In this document: one piece after another, positions 1-7,024 of the stretch
How the letters are laid out: the number at the start of each line of letters is the position of its first letter
Numbering within the stretch: the first letter of the stretch is position 1
Assembly: GCA_905215815.1 (NCBI GenBank)
Contig: CAJMRN010000054.1
Location: 1-13,407, forward strand
DNA length: 13,407 nt
Origin: an uncultured bacterium
GTDB taxonomy: Bacteria > Actinomycetota > Coriobacteriia > Coriobacteriales > Coriobacteriaceae
Direction of reading: 5' to 3'
The notes under the pieces: generated by a model
The model's input: only the letters and a program-made list of their open reading frames with translations
The model's database searches: none
What the model was told of the DNA's origin: nothing
Program-made: the position numbers and the translations under genes

Positions 1-160
1 GTTTGACGAGGCGATTGAGCTCGGCTCTCGCGCAGTCGATATGGTCGACAAGTTTGAGCTGACGCCGCGTGAGGCCGACAAGCTCGAGCAGGAATACGAT
101 GAGGATGCGGCAAACGAATCCCAGGATAGCTCGGCCGCATCTCCGGATACGAATGGTTGA
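1..160 (+). CDS. xseB: Probable exodeoxyribonuclease VII small subunit, C-terminal fragment
   Basis: An open frame runs in from the left edge (first full codon at base 2) and stops at TGA 158-160, giving the last 52 residues of a protein. The visible start, FDEAIELGSRAVDMVD, fits the second helix of XseB, where the family has a pattern like LFEEGVxLxxxCxxLLD. It is followed by an acidic, Ser/Ala-rich tail of low complexity. XseB is the small subunit that, with XseA, forms exonuclease VII, which degrades single-stranded DNA in the cytoplasm. Context supports the call: in many Gram-positive genomes xseA-xseB lies just upstream of tlyA, nadK and recN. The stop overlaps the next start (TGATG), so it is co-translated with tlyA. 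The N-terminal part is outside the window, so another small coiled-coil protein cannot be ruled out. Confidence 0.5.
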   Translation, partial: FDEAIELGSRAVDMVDKFELTPREADKLEQEYDEDAANESQDSSAASPDTNG

Positions 161-972
161 TGGCATTCATGAAACGCGTGCGTCTCGATGACGAACTGAT
201 TTCACAGGGCATCTGCGCCGATCGCGCGGATGCCCTTCGCACTCTTATGGCCGGCTTGGTCTCGAGTGGCGGCGAGCGTTTGACCTCGCCGGGCCTTAAG
301 GTGACGCCCGGCTTGCCGTTGCACGTGAAGGGTCGTATTCCCTACGTGGGGCGCGGCGGGCTCAAGCTCGAGGGCGCGCTCGATGCGTTTGGGATTGATC
401 CGACGGACCTTGCTTGCCTCGATGTGGGCTGCTCTACGGGCGGCTTTACCGATTGCCTGCTCAAGCGCGGTGCCGCCACAGTCGTTTCGGTCGATGTGGG
501 TCGCGCTCAGTTTGATTGGTCGCTGCGCCAAGACGAGCGCGTGACGCTCCATGAGCGCACCAACGTGACACAGCTGCCCGAGCTTGGCTACGGCGGCGCT
601 ATCGACTTGGCCGTGTGCGATGTGTCGTTTACGAGTATCGCGAATATCATCGACGCCGTGCTGGCGTGCCTGAAACCTTCCGGTTCGTTTTGCACGCTCG
701 TAAAGCCCCAGTTTGAGGCGCCGGCTGCGCTGGTGGGCGAGGGCGGCATCGTGACCGACCCCGCCGTCCGCCGTGATACGCTCGTGGCGGCGATTGAGCT
801 CTTTGCCGCTAAGGGCCTGTTCCCGGTCGACGTGTGCGTGTCGCCTATCCATGGTGCCAAGGGCAACGTTGAGTTTTTCCTGTATGGCACGAGGTTTGCC
901 CCCGGCGAGCGCGCCGACGATGAGCTGCAATCCCAGGTATCGGTTTTGAGCGAGAAAGCTGCAACGCTATGA
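160..972 (+). CDS. tlyA: TlyA family 16S/23S rRNA 2'-O-methyltransferase
   Basis: The protein has 270 residues from ATG 160. TlyA transfers methyl from S-adenosylmethionine to ribose 2'-hydroxyls of rRNA; in mycobacteria this makes ribosomes sensitive to capreomycin. Visible domains are an N-terminal S4 RNA-binding domain (about residues 5-60, beginning RVRLDDELISQG) and an FtsJ-like methyltransferase. The latter has YVGRGGLKL (about 62-70), the SAM-binding motif LDVGCSTGGF (about 87-96), CDVSFTS, LVKPQFE and GNVEFF. These supply the K-D-K-E tetrad expected of the RrmJ/FtsJ fold, with the first Lys at about residue 69. Length is normal for the family. The start is uncertain: TTG 157, ATG 160 and ATG 169 are in frame, and none has a good Shine-Dalgarno. 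ATG 160 was chosen because it overlaps the upstream stop as TGATG, typical of coupling. The stop overlaps the nadK start (ATGA). Older annotations call this family hemolysin A, but the sequence shows an RNA methyltransferase. Confidence 0.93.
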   Translation: MAFMKRVRLDDELISQGICADRADALRTLMAGLVSSGGERLTSPGLKVTPGLPLHVKGRIPYVGRGGLKLEGALDAFGIDPTDLACLDVGCSTGGFTDCLLKRGAATVVSVDVGRAQFDWSLRQDERVTLHERTNVTQLPELGYGGAIDLAVCDVSFTSIANIIDAVLACLKPSGSFCTLVKPQFEAPAALVGEGGIVTDPAVRRDTLVAAIELFAAKGLFPVDVCVSPIHGAKGNVEFFLYGTRFAPGERADDELQSQVSVLSEKAATL

Positions 973-1829
973 AGGTCTTTCTGGTTCCCAATTACTACAA
1001 GCAAGAGGCGGTCGAGAGCGGCCTGATGCTCGAGCTTTGGCTTTCTCGCCAGGGCTACGAGGTCGCATGGGCTGCCGATCAGCGCTCCAAGATCCAGAGC
1101 GCGCCCGATGTTGACGATGCCGACCTGGTCATTACGCTCGGCGGCGACGGTACGCTGCTGCGTGCCGCCCGCATTCTCAACTACCGTGAGATTCCCATTT
1201 TGGGTCTTTCCTATGGTCATTTGGGTTTTTTGACGGCCGCGAGCCCCGAGGAGCGCGACATTTTGCAGGTCGTGAGCGATGCCCTGTCCGGCGAGCTCCA
1301 TGTGAGCCGCCGCGCCACCATCGCCGCTGATATCGTCTCGGTTCGCGAAGACGGCACGAAGGATGTCGTGCGCACGTTTGCCCTCAATGATATGGCCCTT
1401 ACGCGCGGGCCCCTGTCCGATATGGTCGAGTTTGACATCACGGTGTCCGGTCATCATATCGACCGCCTGCGCGGCGACGGCGTGGTTGTATCGACGGCGA
1501 CTGGCTCCACCGGCTACGCGCTTTCCGCCGGCGGCCCCATCGTCAGCCCCGATTACACGGGCATGGTCTGTGTGCCCATCGCCCCGCATACCATTCAGGC
1601 TCGCGCCTTTTTGACTTCGCCGAGCGATGTCGTCGAGATCTTTATGTCCGATGATCGCCCGAGCGTTCCGGCGATTGCCATCGATGGACAGTTTATTACC
1701 TGCGACGGCACGGTCGAGAGCGTGGCTGTGCGTCGCGGTCCCGGTGATGTGCTGCTGCTGGATTACGGCCCCGAGAGCTTCTATAACTCGGTGAGCCGCG
1801 TGTTCTACGGAGTGCGTCATGATCGATGA
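969..1829 (+). CDS. nadK: NAD kinase
   Basis: The protein has 286 residues and phosphorylates NAD to NADP in the cytoplasm, the only route to NADP in most bacteria. The family marks are clear: the nucleotide-binding GGDGT at residues 58-62 (ITLGGDGTLLRAAR), LSYGHLGFL shortly after, LNDMAL at about 139-144 (most NadKs have NE where this one has ND), and the glycine-rich DGVVVSTATGSTGYALSAGG. Length is ordinary. The start ATG 969 lies within the tlyA stop (ATGA), and the end overlaps recN by 11 bases, so all three genes are read as one coupled operon. The order tlyA-nadK-recN is conserved in many Actinobacteria and Firmicutes. The ND in place of NE is a conservative change in a cofactor-contacting loop and is not expected to inactivate the enzyme. 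Confidence 0.96.
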   Translation: MKVFLVPNYYKQEAVESGLMLELWLSRQGYEVAWAADQRSKIQSAPDVDDADLVITLGGDGTLLRAARILNYREIPILGLSYGHLGFLTAASPEERDILQVVSDALSGELHVSRRATIAADIVSVREDGTKDVVRTFALNDMALTRGPLSDMVEFDITVSGHHIDRLRGDGVVVSTATGSTGYALSAGGPIVSPDYTGMVCVPIAPHTIQARAFLTSPSDVVEIFMSDDRPSVPAIAIDGQFITCDGTVESVAVRRGPGDVLLLDYGPESFYNSVSRVFYGVRHDR

Positions 1830-3447
1830 GCTGCAGGTTTCCAACATTGCACTCATTCGCGAGGCGAGGTTGGTTCCGAGCGCGGGCCTAACAGTTCTGA
1901 CTGGAGAAACCGGCGCCGGTAAGACCGCGCTGCTCTCGGCGCTCAAGCTCATTTTGGGCGAGCGCGCAGATTCGTCGACGGTGCGCGAAGGCGAGACGCT
2001 TGCCAGCGTCGAGGCGCGTCTGTTTGACGGTCCGCACGACACGGAGGGCTTCACCGTACAGCGCAGCCTTTCTGCCGAGGGCCGCAGTCGCGTAAAAATT
2101 GACGGCCGCATCGCCGGCGTGCGCGAACTTTCGGAGCGCGTCGGCGTGATGATGGATCTTTGTGGCCAGCACGAGCACCAGCGCCTGCTCGACCCGGCGC
2201 ATCATGTTGCCATGGTCGATGCATGGGCAGGGCGCCCGGCGCTCGAGGCGCTTGAGCACTACCGTGCGTGCTTTAAAGCCTCGCGCGCGGCTGCCAAGGA
2301 GGTCCGTCGCGTCGAGGAGGCCTCGCGTGCGCAGGGGAGTCGCGTCGAGGAGGCGCGCTTCGCCCTGGAGCGCATCGCCGAGGTCGACCCCAAACCGGGC
2401 GAGTACGAGGAGCTCGAGGAGCTGCTGCCGCGCTCCGAGCATGCCGAGGTGTTGGTGGCCACGGCCAACGATGCTCATGCGTCGCTTGCTGCCGAAGGGG
2501 GAGCGCTCGATGCCTTGAACAGTGCCGTGGCGGAGCTTTCCCGTATGGCGACCGTCGACCGCAAGCTGGGCGACATCGCTGATGCCCTTTCGGATGCCTG
2601 CATCTCGCTTGAGGATTGTGCCAACGAACTGCGCGCCTATCGCGATGGAGTCGCCTTCGATCCGCGCGAGCTGTCTCGTATGCGCGAGCGCTATTCCGAT
2701 CTTAAAGGCCTGCTGCGTCAGTGGGGGCCCACCATGGACGATGTCTTTGCCATGCGCGACCGCTCACAAGAGCTGTTGTCGCTGGTAGACGATGGCGATG
2801 CGCAGATCAAGAAGGCGCGTGAAGCGCTTGGCGCGGCTGAACGCGAATTGTTCGCCGCCGCCAAGGCACTTAAGCGTGCGCGCAATATGGCAGCCCCTCG
2901 TTTTTGTCACGAGGTTGGCCGCCAAATGGCGCGCTTGGAGATGGGCGGCGCCGAGCTCGTTTGGGAGTCGCGCGATCTTCCGCGTGCCGAATGGACGCCG
3001 GCGGGCCCTTCGAGCTACGAGCTTTTGTATCGCAGCGGTGCCGGATTGACACCGCGTCCCCTTCGCCGCATTGCGTCGGGCGGCGAGCTGAGCCGCGTCA
3101 TGCTGGCGAGCAAGGTTGTCCTCGGCAACGCGGATGGCGTGGATACGCTGGTGTTCGACGAGGTCGATGCCGGTGTCGGCGGCTCTACCGCACGTGCCCT
3201 TGCGAGCGTGCTGGCAGATCTCGCTGCTACGCATCAGGTGATTGTCGTAACCCACCTGGCGCAAGTTGCCGTCATGGCCAATAAGCACTACGTGGTGAGC
3301 AAAGAGCCCGGCGATGTTCCCCAAACGCATCTGGATGAGGTGGCAGGGGACGCCCGTACTGTAGAGATCGCCCGTATGCTGAGCGGCGATCATTCGGAGG
3401 CAAGCCTAGCGCACGCCAGGCAGATGCTGGAAGAAGCGCGTGCTTAG
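1819..3447 (+). CDS. recN: DNA repair protein RecN
   Basis: The protein has 542 residues and belongs to the SMC-like ABC ATPases that act in double-strand break repair, gathering broken ends on the nucleoid. The N-terminal head has a Walker A motif GETGAGKT (29-36) and the RecN-specific CGQHEHQ (about 115-121). A central Glu/Arg/Ala-rich coiled coil covers about 150-390 and is interrupted by a non-coil segment. The C-terminal head has the ABC signature ASGGELSR (about 419-426), Walker B LVFDEVDAGVGG (catalytic Glu at about 448) and the H-loop VTHLAQVA. The start ATG 1819 has GGAG at 1809-1812, six bases upstream, inside the end of nadK. It is slightly shorter than many RecN proteins (about 550-570), mainly in the coil. 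It is the last gene of the operon and is followed by a terminator. Confidence 0.97.
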   Translation: MIDELQVSNIALIREARLVPSAGLTVLTGETGAGKTALLSALKLILGERADSSTVREGETLASVEARLFDGPHDTEGFTVQRSLSAEGRSRVKIDGRIAGVRELSERVGVMMDLCGQHEHQRLLDPAHHVAMVDAWAGRPALEALEHYRACFKASRAAAKEVRRVEEASRAQGSRVEEARFALERIAEVDPKPGEYEELEELLPRSEHAEVLVATANDAHASLAAEGGALDALNSAVAELSRMATVDRKLGDIADALSDACISLEDCANELRAYRDGVAFDPRELSRMRERYSDLKGLLRQWGPTMDDVFAMRDRSQELLSLVDDGDAQIKKAREALGAAERELFAAAKALKRARNMAAPRFCHEVGRQMARLEMGGAELVWESRDLPRAEWTPAGPSSYELLYRSGAGLTPRPLRRIASGGELSRVMLASKVVLGNADGVDTLVFDEVDAGVGGSTARALASVLADLAATHQVIVVTHLAQVAVMANKHYVVSKEPGDVPQTHLDEVAGDARTVEIARMLSGDHSEASLAHARQMLEEARA

Positions 3448-3478
3448 GCCGAGCCGCCGCATGCATGTCCGACCCGGC

Positions 3479-3640
3479 CGCCACGAAACCGGCCCATCTA
3501 CTACGTTTAATAGGCCATCGGCGACCACACCGAGAATTGCAAAAAGAAAACCGCAGGTAGAACGCCTGCGGTTTTCTCTATTTTGGGTGTATGGTTGGCG
3601 GTTGCGGTTAAAACGTAGTAGATGGGCGGGTTTCGTGGCG
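3479..3640. repeat. Large inverted repeat enclosing the recN/rpiR terminator
   Basis: The left arm at 3479-3510 and the right arm at 3608-3640 are reverse complements over about 32 bases, with one mismatch (3491 region, g against c) and one extra T in the right arm. The shared core is CCCATCTACTACGTTT. The 97 bases between the arms are partly complementary too (for example CGACCACACC against GGGTGTATGGTTG) and hold the terminator at their centre. The whole 162-base unit is therefore one imperfect palindrome, able to fold as a long cruciform or RNA hairpin. It starts 31 bases after the recN stop and ends 28 bases before the rpiR stop. The form resembles a MITE or REP-type element; no coding capacity is visible. 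Confidence 0.8.
3545..3577. terminator. Bidirectional intrinsic terminator between recN and rpiR
   Basis: A perfect 13-bp stem (AGAAAACCGCAGG at 3545-3557 against 3565-3577) has a 7-base loop. The stem ends in A's on the left and T's on the right, so it can stop transcription from either side. It serves the rightward tlyA-nadK-recN operon and the leftward rpiR gene. Confidence 0.9.
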
Positions 3641-3668
3641 AGGGGCGTCTATCGGCTCCCCAATTTAC

Positions 3669-4526
3669 CTACTCAACGACCTTATCCGGCTGGATGAGCT
3701 CCTCGTAGTAGCTGATGTGCTCGCGGGCGTCTTCAATCTCGGGCAGCAGGAAGTTGTAGATAACCTCGATGATCATCGTGGCGCTCATCTTGGAGAACGC
3801 AAAGTCGCCCGTGGTGAGCAGCGCCTCGTGATTCACGGTATTAAAGGTGTAATCGGCCAAGCGAGCAAGCGGAGACTTGCTGTCGCTGCTGATGACGACT
3901 ACGGTGGCACCGCAGTCGCGAGCTGCTTTTGCCATGCGATTCAGTCGGCGCGACTTGCCGGAGTTCGAGATCAGAACGATGACGTCGCCGGGGCGCAGCG
4001 TAAGCGCAAACCCAATCGAGGTCTCGCTGATGGTGCTTGCCATGCAGCGAAGGCCCAGCTGCGAAAACTTAAACGTCGCGTCGAGCGCGACGGCGTTGGT
4101 GTTGCCTACGGCAGCAAACTCGATAGCCCCTGCGTTCTTAAACGCGTGCACGACGGCTGCCAGTGTGTCGTGGTCAATGCCATCGATAGTCGCATTGAGT
4201 TCGCTTACCTTGGCAGCGAGAATATTCTTGAGGCTCTGCTCCATATTGTCGAGCGAGACCTCGTCGGTGAGGCCTTCGTTGCGTTGGCTCTCCAGATCGC
4301 GCGCTAGTGAAAACTGGAAACTGCGAAAACTGCCAAAACCCAGTTTGCGGCAGAAGCGCGAGACGGTTGCCTCGGAGGTTGCGGCGGCGCGCGAGAGCTG
4401 GGCGGCTGTCAGACGCGGTGCCTCGGACTGGTGCTCTAGGATATAGTCGACAATGCGCTGCTCGGACTCGCTGTACCCCCTGTGTGTGCTAATAAGGGAG
4501 AGTGCGCTCTTGCTGCTATCGGACAT
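3669..4526 (-). CDS. RpiR family transcriptional regulator (HTH-SIS)
   Basis: The protein has 285 residues from ATG 4526-4524. An N-terminal RpiR-type helix-turn-helix domain covers about 1-78 (YSESEQRIVDYILEH, then LTAAQLSRAAATSEATVSRF and KLGFGSFRSF). A SIS sugar-phosphate-binding domain follows at about 120-250 (FAAVGNTNAVA, VIVLISNSGKS, VVVISSDSKSPLARLADYTF). Such regulators bind operators as dimers and respond to phosphosugars made by the pathway they control. The start was chosen because AGGAG (complement of 4534-4538) lies seven bases before it; an upstream in-frame start at 4607 has no ribosome binding site and would add 27 non-conserved residues. The gene is divergent from fruA, so control of the fructose PTS operon and of itself is the natural inference. 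The effector (fructose 1-phosphate, fructose 6-phosphate or an amino-sugar phosphate) cannot be told from the sequence. No disabling change is seen. Confidence 0.9.
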   Translation of the reverse strand: MSDSSKSALSLISTHRGYSESEQRIVDYILEHQSEAPRLTAAQLSRAAATSEATVSRFCRKLGFGSFRSFQFSLARDLESQRNEGLTDEVSLDNMEQSLKNILAAKVSELNATIDGIDHDTLAAVVHAFKNAGAIEFAAVGNTNAVALDATFKFSQLGLRCMASTISETSIGFALTLRPGDVIVLISNSGKSRRLNRMAKAARDCGATVVVISSDSKSPLARLADYTFNTVNHEALLTTGDFAFSKMSATMIIEVIYNFLLPEIEDAREHISYYEELIQPDKVVE

Positions 4527-4575
4527 GGGATGGCTCCTGGCTGGCATAAAAATCGGACTTGTTTTGTAATGTCGT

Positions 4576-4581
4576 AGTATA
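4576..4581 (-). promoter_or_regulatory. Candidate -10 box for the rpiR gene
   Basis: On the minus strand this reads TATACT, five of six matches to the sigma-70 -10 consensus, about 50 bases before the chosen start. No good -35 box lies at 16-18 bases, so it may need an activator or may be autoregulated. Confidence 0.4.
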
Positions 4582-4590
4582 GGGGCATTT

Positions 4591-4627
4591 TCAACTACAA
4601 GATACACCTTGCCGTTTCAATAGTTGA
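4591..4627. promoter_or_regulatory. Dyad TCAACTA/TAGTTGA between rpiR and fruA
   Basis: TCAACTA (4591-4597) and TAGTTGA (4621-4627) form a perfect 7-base inverted repeat spaced by 23 bases, just upstream of the rpiR -10 candidate. It could be an operator or a looped two-site target. Seven bases with this spacing can arise by chance, hence the low score. Confidence 0.25.
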
Positions 4628-4634
4628 TGGTAAA

Positions 4635-4663
4635 CTTTCATCGACCGTTTACGGTAATGAAAG
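4635..4663. promoter_or_regulatory. Nested palindrome, candidate operator of the RpiR regulator
   Basis: CTTTCAT (4635-4641) pairs with ATGAAAG (4657-4663), and between them ACCGT (4644-4648) pairs with ACGGT (4651-4655) around a central TT. The symmetry is complete except for one extra base on the left. It sits midway between the two divergent genes, where an RpiR-type regulator would bind. More CTTTCA half-sites lie at 4667 and 4721 on the fruA side. Binding is inferred from position and symmetry only. Confidence 0.5.
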
Positions 4664-4700
4664 AACCTTTCACCGGAGAAATGAGCTGCATTGCTTCTCA

Positions 4701-4706
4701 TATAAG
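4701..4706 (+). promoter_or_regulatory. Candidate -10 box for fruA
   Basis: TATAAG, preceded by CTCA, lies 94 bases before the fruA start and just after the operator-like dyads. No -35 match is found at 16-18 bases, which would fit an activated promoter. The site is a guess from composition and position. Confidence 0.3.
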
Positions 4707-4737
4707 CGGTGGGTTGGTATCTTTCAAGTGTGGAAAA

Positions 4738-4777
4738 ACGCGCATCGAAGCGCGTGTAGGGGAGCGCCCGCGGGCGC
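4738..4777 (+). promoter_or_regulatory. Two GC-rich hairpins in the fruA leader
   Basis: ACGCGC (4738-4743) pairs with GCGCGT (4750-4755) across a six-base loop. Next, GCGCCCGCGGGCGC (4764-4777) is a perfect 14-base palindrome. Neither is followed by a U-run, so they are not ordinary terminators. They lie just before the strong fruA ribosome binding site and may stabilise the mRNA 5' end or bind a regulator. Confidence 0.5.
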
Positions 4778-4799
4778 AGTACTCAAGAAGGAGGGACAC

Positions 4800-6803
4800 A
4801 TGGCTAAGTTTGACATCATCGCCGCCACCGGTTGCCCGACCGGCATCGCGCACACCTTCATGGCGAAGGAGGCGCTGGAGAAGGCTGCTGCCGAGCGCGG
4901 GCTGACCATTAAGGTCGAGACCCATGGCCAGGTCGGTGTCGAGAACGAGCTCACCAAGAGTGAGATCGCTGGCGCCAAGGCCGTCGTCGTCGCAGCCGAT
5001 AAGGATGTCCAGGCGGAGCGTTTCGCCGGCAAGCCCATGGTTTCCGTTGGTGTTTCCAAGGCCCTGTCCGTCGAGGCTGCTGGCAAGCTGATCGACCGCG
5101 CCCTCGCCGCCAAGGGCGACGACACGGTTGCGGCTGGTGCCGATGTCGAGGATGAGGTCGAGGAGAAGGAGTCCATCGGTCACATCATCTATAAGCACCT
5201 CATGAACGGCGTCAGCCACATGCTGGTCTTCGTCGTCGCCGGTGGCGTCCTGACCGCCGTTTCGTTCCTGTGGGGCATCACGTCCTTCGATTCGACGGCT
5301 GCCGACTACAACAGCTTCGCCGCTATGCTCAAGATTATCGGCGGCATTGCCATGAACCTCATGGTTCCGGTGCTTTCCGCCTATATCGCCGAGTCCATCG
5401 GCAAGCGCCCGGCGCTCGTCCCCGGCTTTGTTGCCGGTATGATCGCCATCCAGGGCCTGCCTGTTAACGCCGAGACCGGCATGATCGACGCCGGTGGCGC
5501 CGGCGTGGGCTTCGGCTTCCTGGGCGGCATCGTCGGTGGCTTCCTCGCCGGCTATGTCATCCTGCTGCTCGAGAAGGTCTTTGCCGGTCTGCCCAAGAAC
5601 CTGGACGGCCTTAAAGCTATCTTCCTGTACCCGCTGTTCTCGACGGCTATCGTCGGGCTGGTCATGCTCGGCATTTCTGGCCCCATGGCTGCCATCAACA
5701 CCGCCATGATGGACTTCCTCAAGGGCCTGTCCGCCTCTGGCGCCGTTGTCCTGGGTCTTGCCATTGGCTGCATGTGCGCCTTTGACATGGGCGGCCCGGT
5801 CAACAAGGCTGCTTACGTCACCGGTACCGCTATGCTCACCGAGGCTTTGGCCGCCGGTGTTGGCACCGATACCTACAACTTCGGCACCAACTTCATGGCT
5901 GCCGTCTCCGCCGCCTGCATCGTTCCGCCGCTGATCACCACCTTTGCCGTCGTTGTCGGCAAGAAGTACTTCAGCCAGGAGGATCACGACGCCGGTGTCG
6001 TCAACCTCATCCTTGGTTGCACCCACATCACCGAGGGCGCCATTCCGTTCATGACTAAGAACATCTGGCCCGTCATGCCCATCATGATGCTCGGTTCCTC
6101 TATCGCTTCGATCCTGACCATTATGTTCAACGTTCACGATCCGGCGCCTCACGGTGGCTTCCTGGTCCTGCCCGTTGTCGAGAACGGTCCGCTTTGGGTC
6201 CTCGCGATCCTCATCGGCGCTGTGGTCGGTGGCATCCTGTTCGTGGCCTTCAAGAAGTACGACTTCGAGAAGAACCAGAAGGCCGCTCCTGCAGCCAAGC
6301 CGGTTGAGGCCCCCGAGGCCGCTGCCGTCGAGGCCCCCAAGGCCGAGGCTGCCGACTTCGTGAAGGTCGAGAATGTCTTTGTCGCCGAGGACTTCGCTTC
6401 TCGTGACGAGGCTCTGAGCTTCGTTTCCAACCAGGCTGTTAAGGCCGGTATCGCCAGCGATGACGACGCCGTGATGAACGCCTTCCTTGCCCGCGAGGCC
6501 GAGGGCACCACGGGCATGATGGAGGGCTTCGCTATTCCGCATGCCAAGTCCGACGCCATTACCGAAGCTGCCGTCATCGTCGTCAAGGACGAGTCCGGCG
6601 TGACCGGTTGGGACACCATGGACGGCGCTCCCGTCAACGTGGCTATCGCCCTGCTCATCCCCGGTGCCCAGGCCGGCACTACGCACCTCAAGATCCTGTC
6701 TAAGGTCGCCGAGGCGCTCATGGACGAGGACTTCCGTGCCACCGTCAAGGGTTCTACCGACGCTGCCGAGATCGCCAAGACGATCAACGCCCGTCTGGTT
6801 TAA
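4800..6803 (+). CDS. fruA: PTS fructose transporter, EIIBCA
   Basis: The single chain has 667 residues and imports fructose across the membrane while phosphorylating it, normally to fructose 1-phosphate. The N-terminal EIIB domain of fructose type (about 3-105) has its phosphocysteine in TGCPTGIAHTFMA, Cys12. The EIIC membrane domain (about 130-480) has many hydrophobic segments and the conserved HITEGAIPF. An Ala/Pro/Glu linker (about 490-520) leads to EIIA, whose phospho-His is in GFAIPHAKSD, His581. The order B-C-A differs from the common A-B-C arrangement. No second EIIB domain is present. The start ATG 4800 follows AAGGAGGG (4788-4795) at ideal spacing; an upstream in-frame start at 4728 would add non-family residues and was rejected. 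The downstream fruK genes support fructose as the substrate, though the family also contains mannose-type members. Codon use is strongly biased, as in highly expressed genes. A terminator follows closely. Confidence 0.95.
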   Translation: MAKFDIIAATGCPTGIAHTFMAKEALEKAAAERGLTIKVETHGQVGVENELTKSEIAGAKAVVVAADKDVQAERFAGKPMVSVGVSKALSVEAAGKLIDRALAAKGDDTVAAGADVEDEVEEKESIGHIIYKHLMNGVSHMLVFVVAGGVLTAVSFLWGITSFDSTAADYNSFAAMLKIIGGIAMNLMVPVLSAYIAESIGKRPALVPGFVAGMIAIQGLPVNAETGMIDAGGAGVGFGFLGGIVGGFLAGYVILLLEKVFAGLPKNLDGLKAIFLYPLFSTAIVGLVMLGISGPMAAINTAMMDFLKGLSASGAVVLGLAIGCMCAFDMGGPVNKAAYVTGTAMLTEALAAGVGTDTYNFGTNFMAAVSAACIVPPLITTFAVVVGKKYFSQEDHDAGVVNLILGCTHITEGAIPFMTKNIWPVMPIMMLGSSIASILTIMFNVHDPAPHGGFLVLPVVENGPLWVLAILIGAVVGGILFVAFKKYDFEKNQKAAPAAKPVEAPEAAAVEAPKAEAADFVKVENVFVAEDFASRDEALSFVSNQAVKAGIASDDDAVMNAFLAREAEGTTGMMEGFAIPHAKSDAITEAAVIVVKDESGVTGWDTMDGAPVNVAIALLIPGAQAGTTHLKILSKVAEALMDEDFRATVKGSTDAAEIAKTINARLV

Positions 6804-6840
6804 TCCTGCGGTTCGCGAATAACATCGCCCCTTGTATATA

Positions 6841-6875
6841 AGGCGGAGACTCCATCAGGAGTCCCCGCCTTTTTC
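6841..6875 (+). terminator. Intrinsic terminator after fruA
   Basis: A 13-bp stem (6841-6853 against 6858-6870) with one A-C mismatch and the four-base loop ATCA is followed by a run of T. It lies 37 bases after the fruA stop and separates fruA from the ptsH-ptsI unit. Confidence 0.9.
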
Positions 6876-6886
6876 TATCCCTCTCA

Positions 6887-6957
6887 TAATTTGCGGTGAA
6901 ATAGGGACTGCTTAAACGATTCAACCCCAAATTCAGTCCCTATTTCACCGCAAGTTA
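6887..6957. repeat. Perfect 20-bp inverted repeat in the fruA-ptsH gap
   Basis: TTGCGGTGAAATAGGGACTG (6891-6910) recurs as its exact reverse complement at 6934-6953. Four more pairs outward (one of them a G-U) extend the stem to 24 bp around a 23-base loop. It begins 12 bases past the fruA terminator T-run and has no U-tail of its own. It resembles a REP/REPIN-type intergenic repeat. No nearby gene uses it as an obvious operator. Confidence 0.85.
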
Positions 6958-6991
6958 GAAGAAGGGGATAGCGCGGCCTGTCTATCGGATC

Positions 6992-7003
6992 GTCCGTGCG
7001 GAC
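6992..7003. repeat. Small palindrome GTCCGTGCGGAC
   Basis: This is a 5-bp dyad with a TG centre, lying between the two larger palindromes of this gap. It may be a hairpin or a protein site, but is short enough to be chance in GC-rich DNA. Confidence 0.3.
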
Positions 7004-7024
7004 AAATATTCAGCCAGAATTCCG

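Noticed and set aside
588..2111. A 507-codon minus-strand open frame across tlyA, nadK and recN
   Set aside because: It lies opposite three well-recognised genes and has no family features.
3440..3697. An 85-codon plus-strand open frame after recN
   Set aside because: It runs through the inverted repeat and terminator and into the 3' end of rpiR; composition and lack of a start signal argue against a gene.
4698..6686. A 662-codon open frame on the minus strand opposite fruA
   Set aside because: It is a by-product of strong GC third-position bias in fruA. Its product is low-complexity (Gly, Asp, His, Val), has no ribosome binding site and matches no family I know, while fruA is certain.
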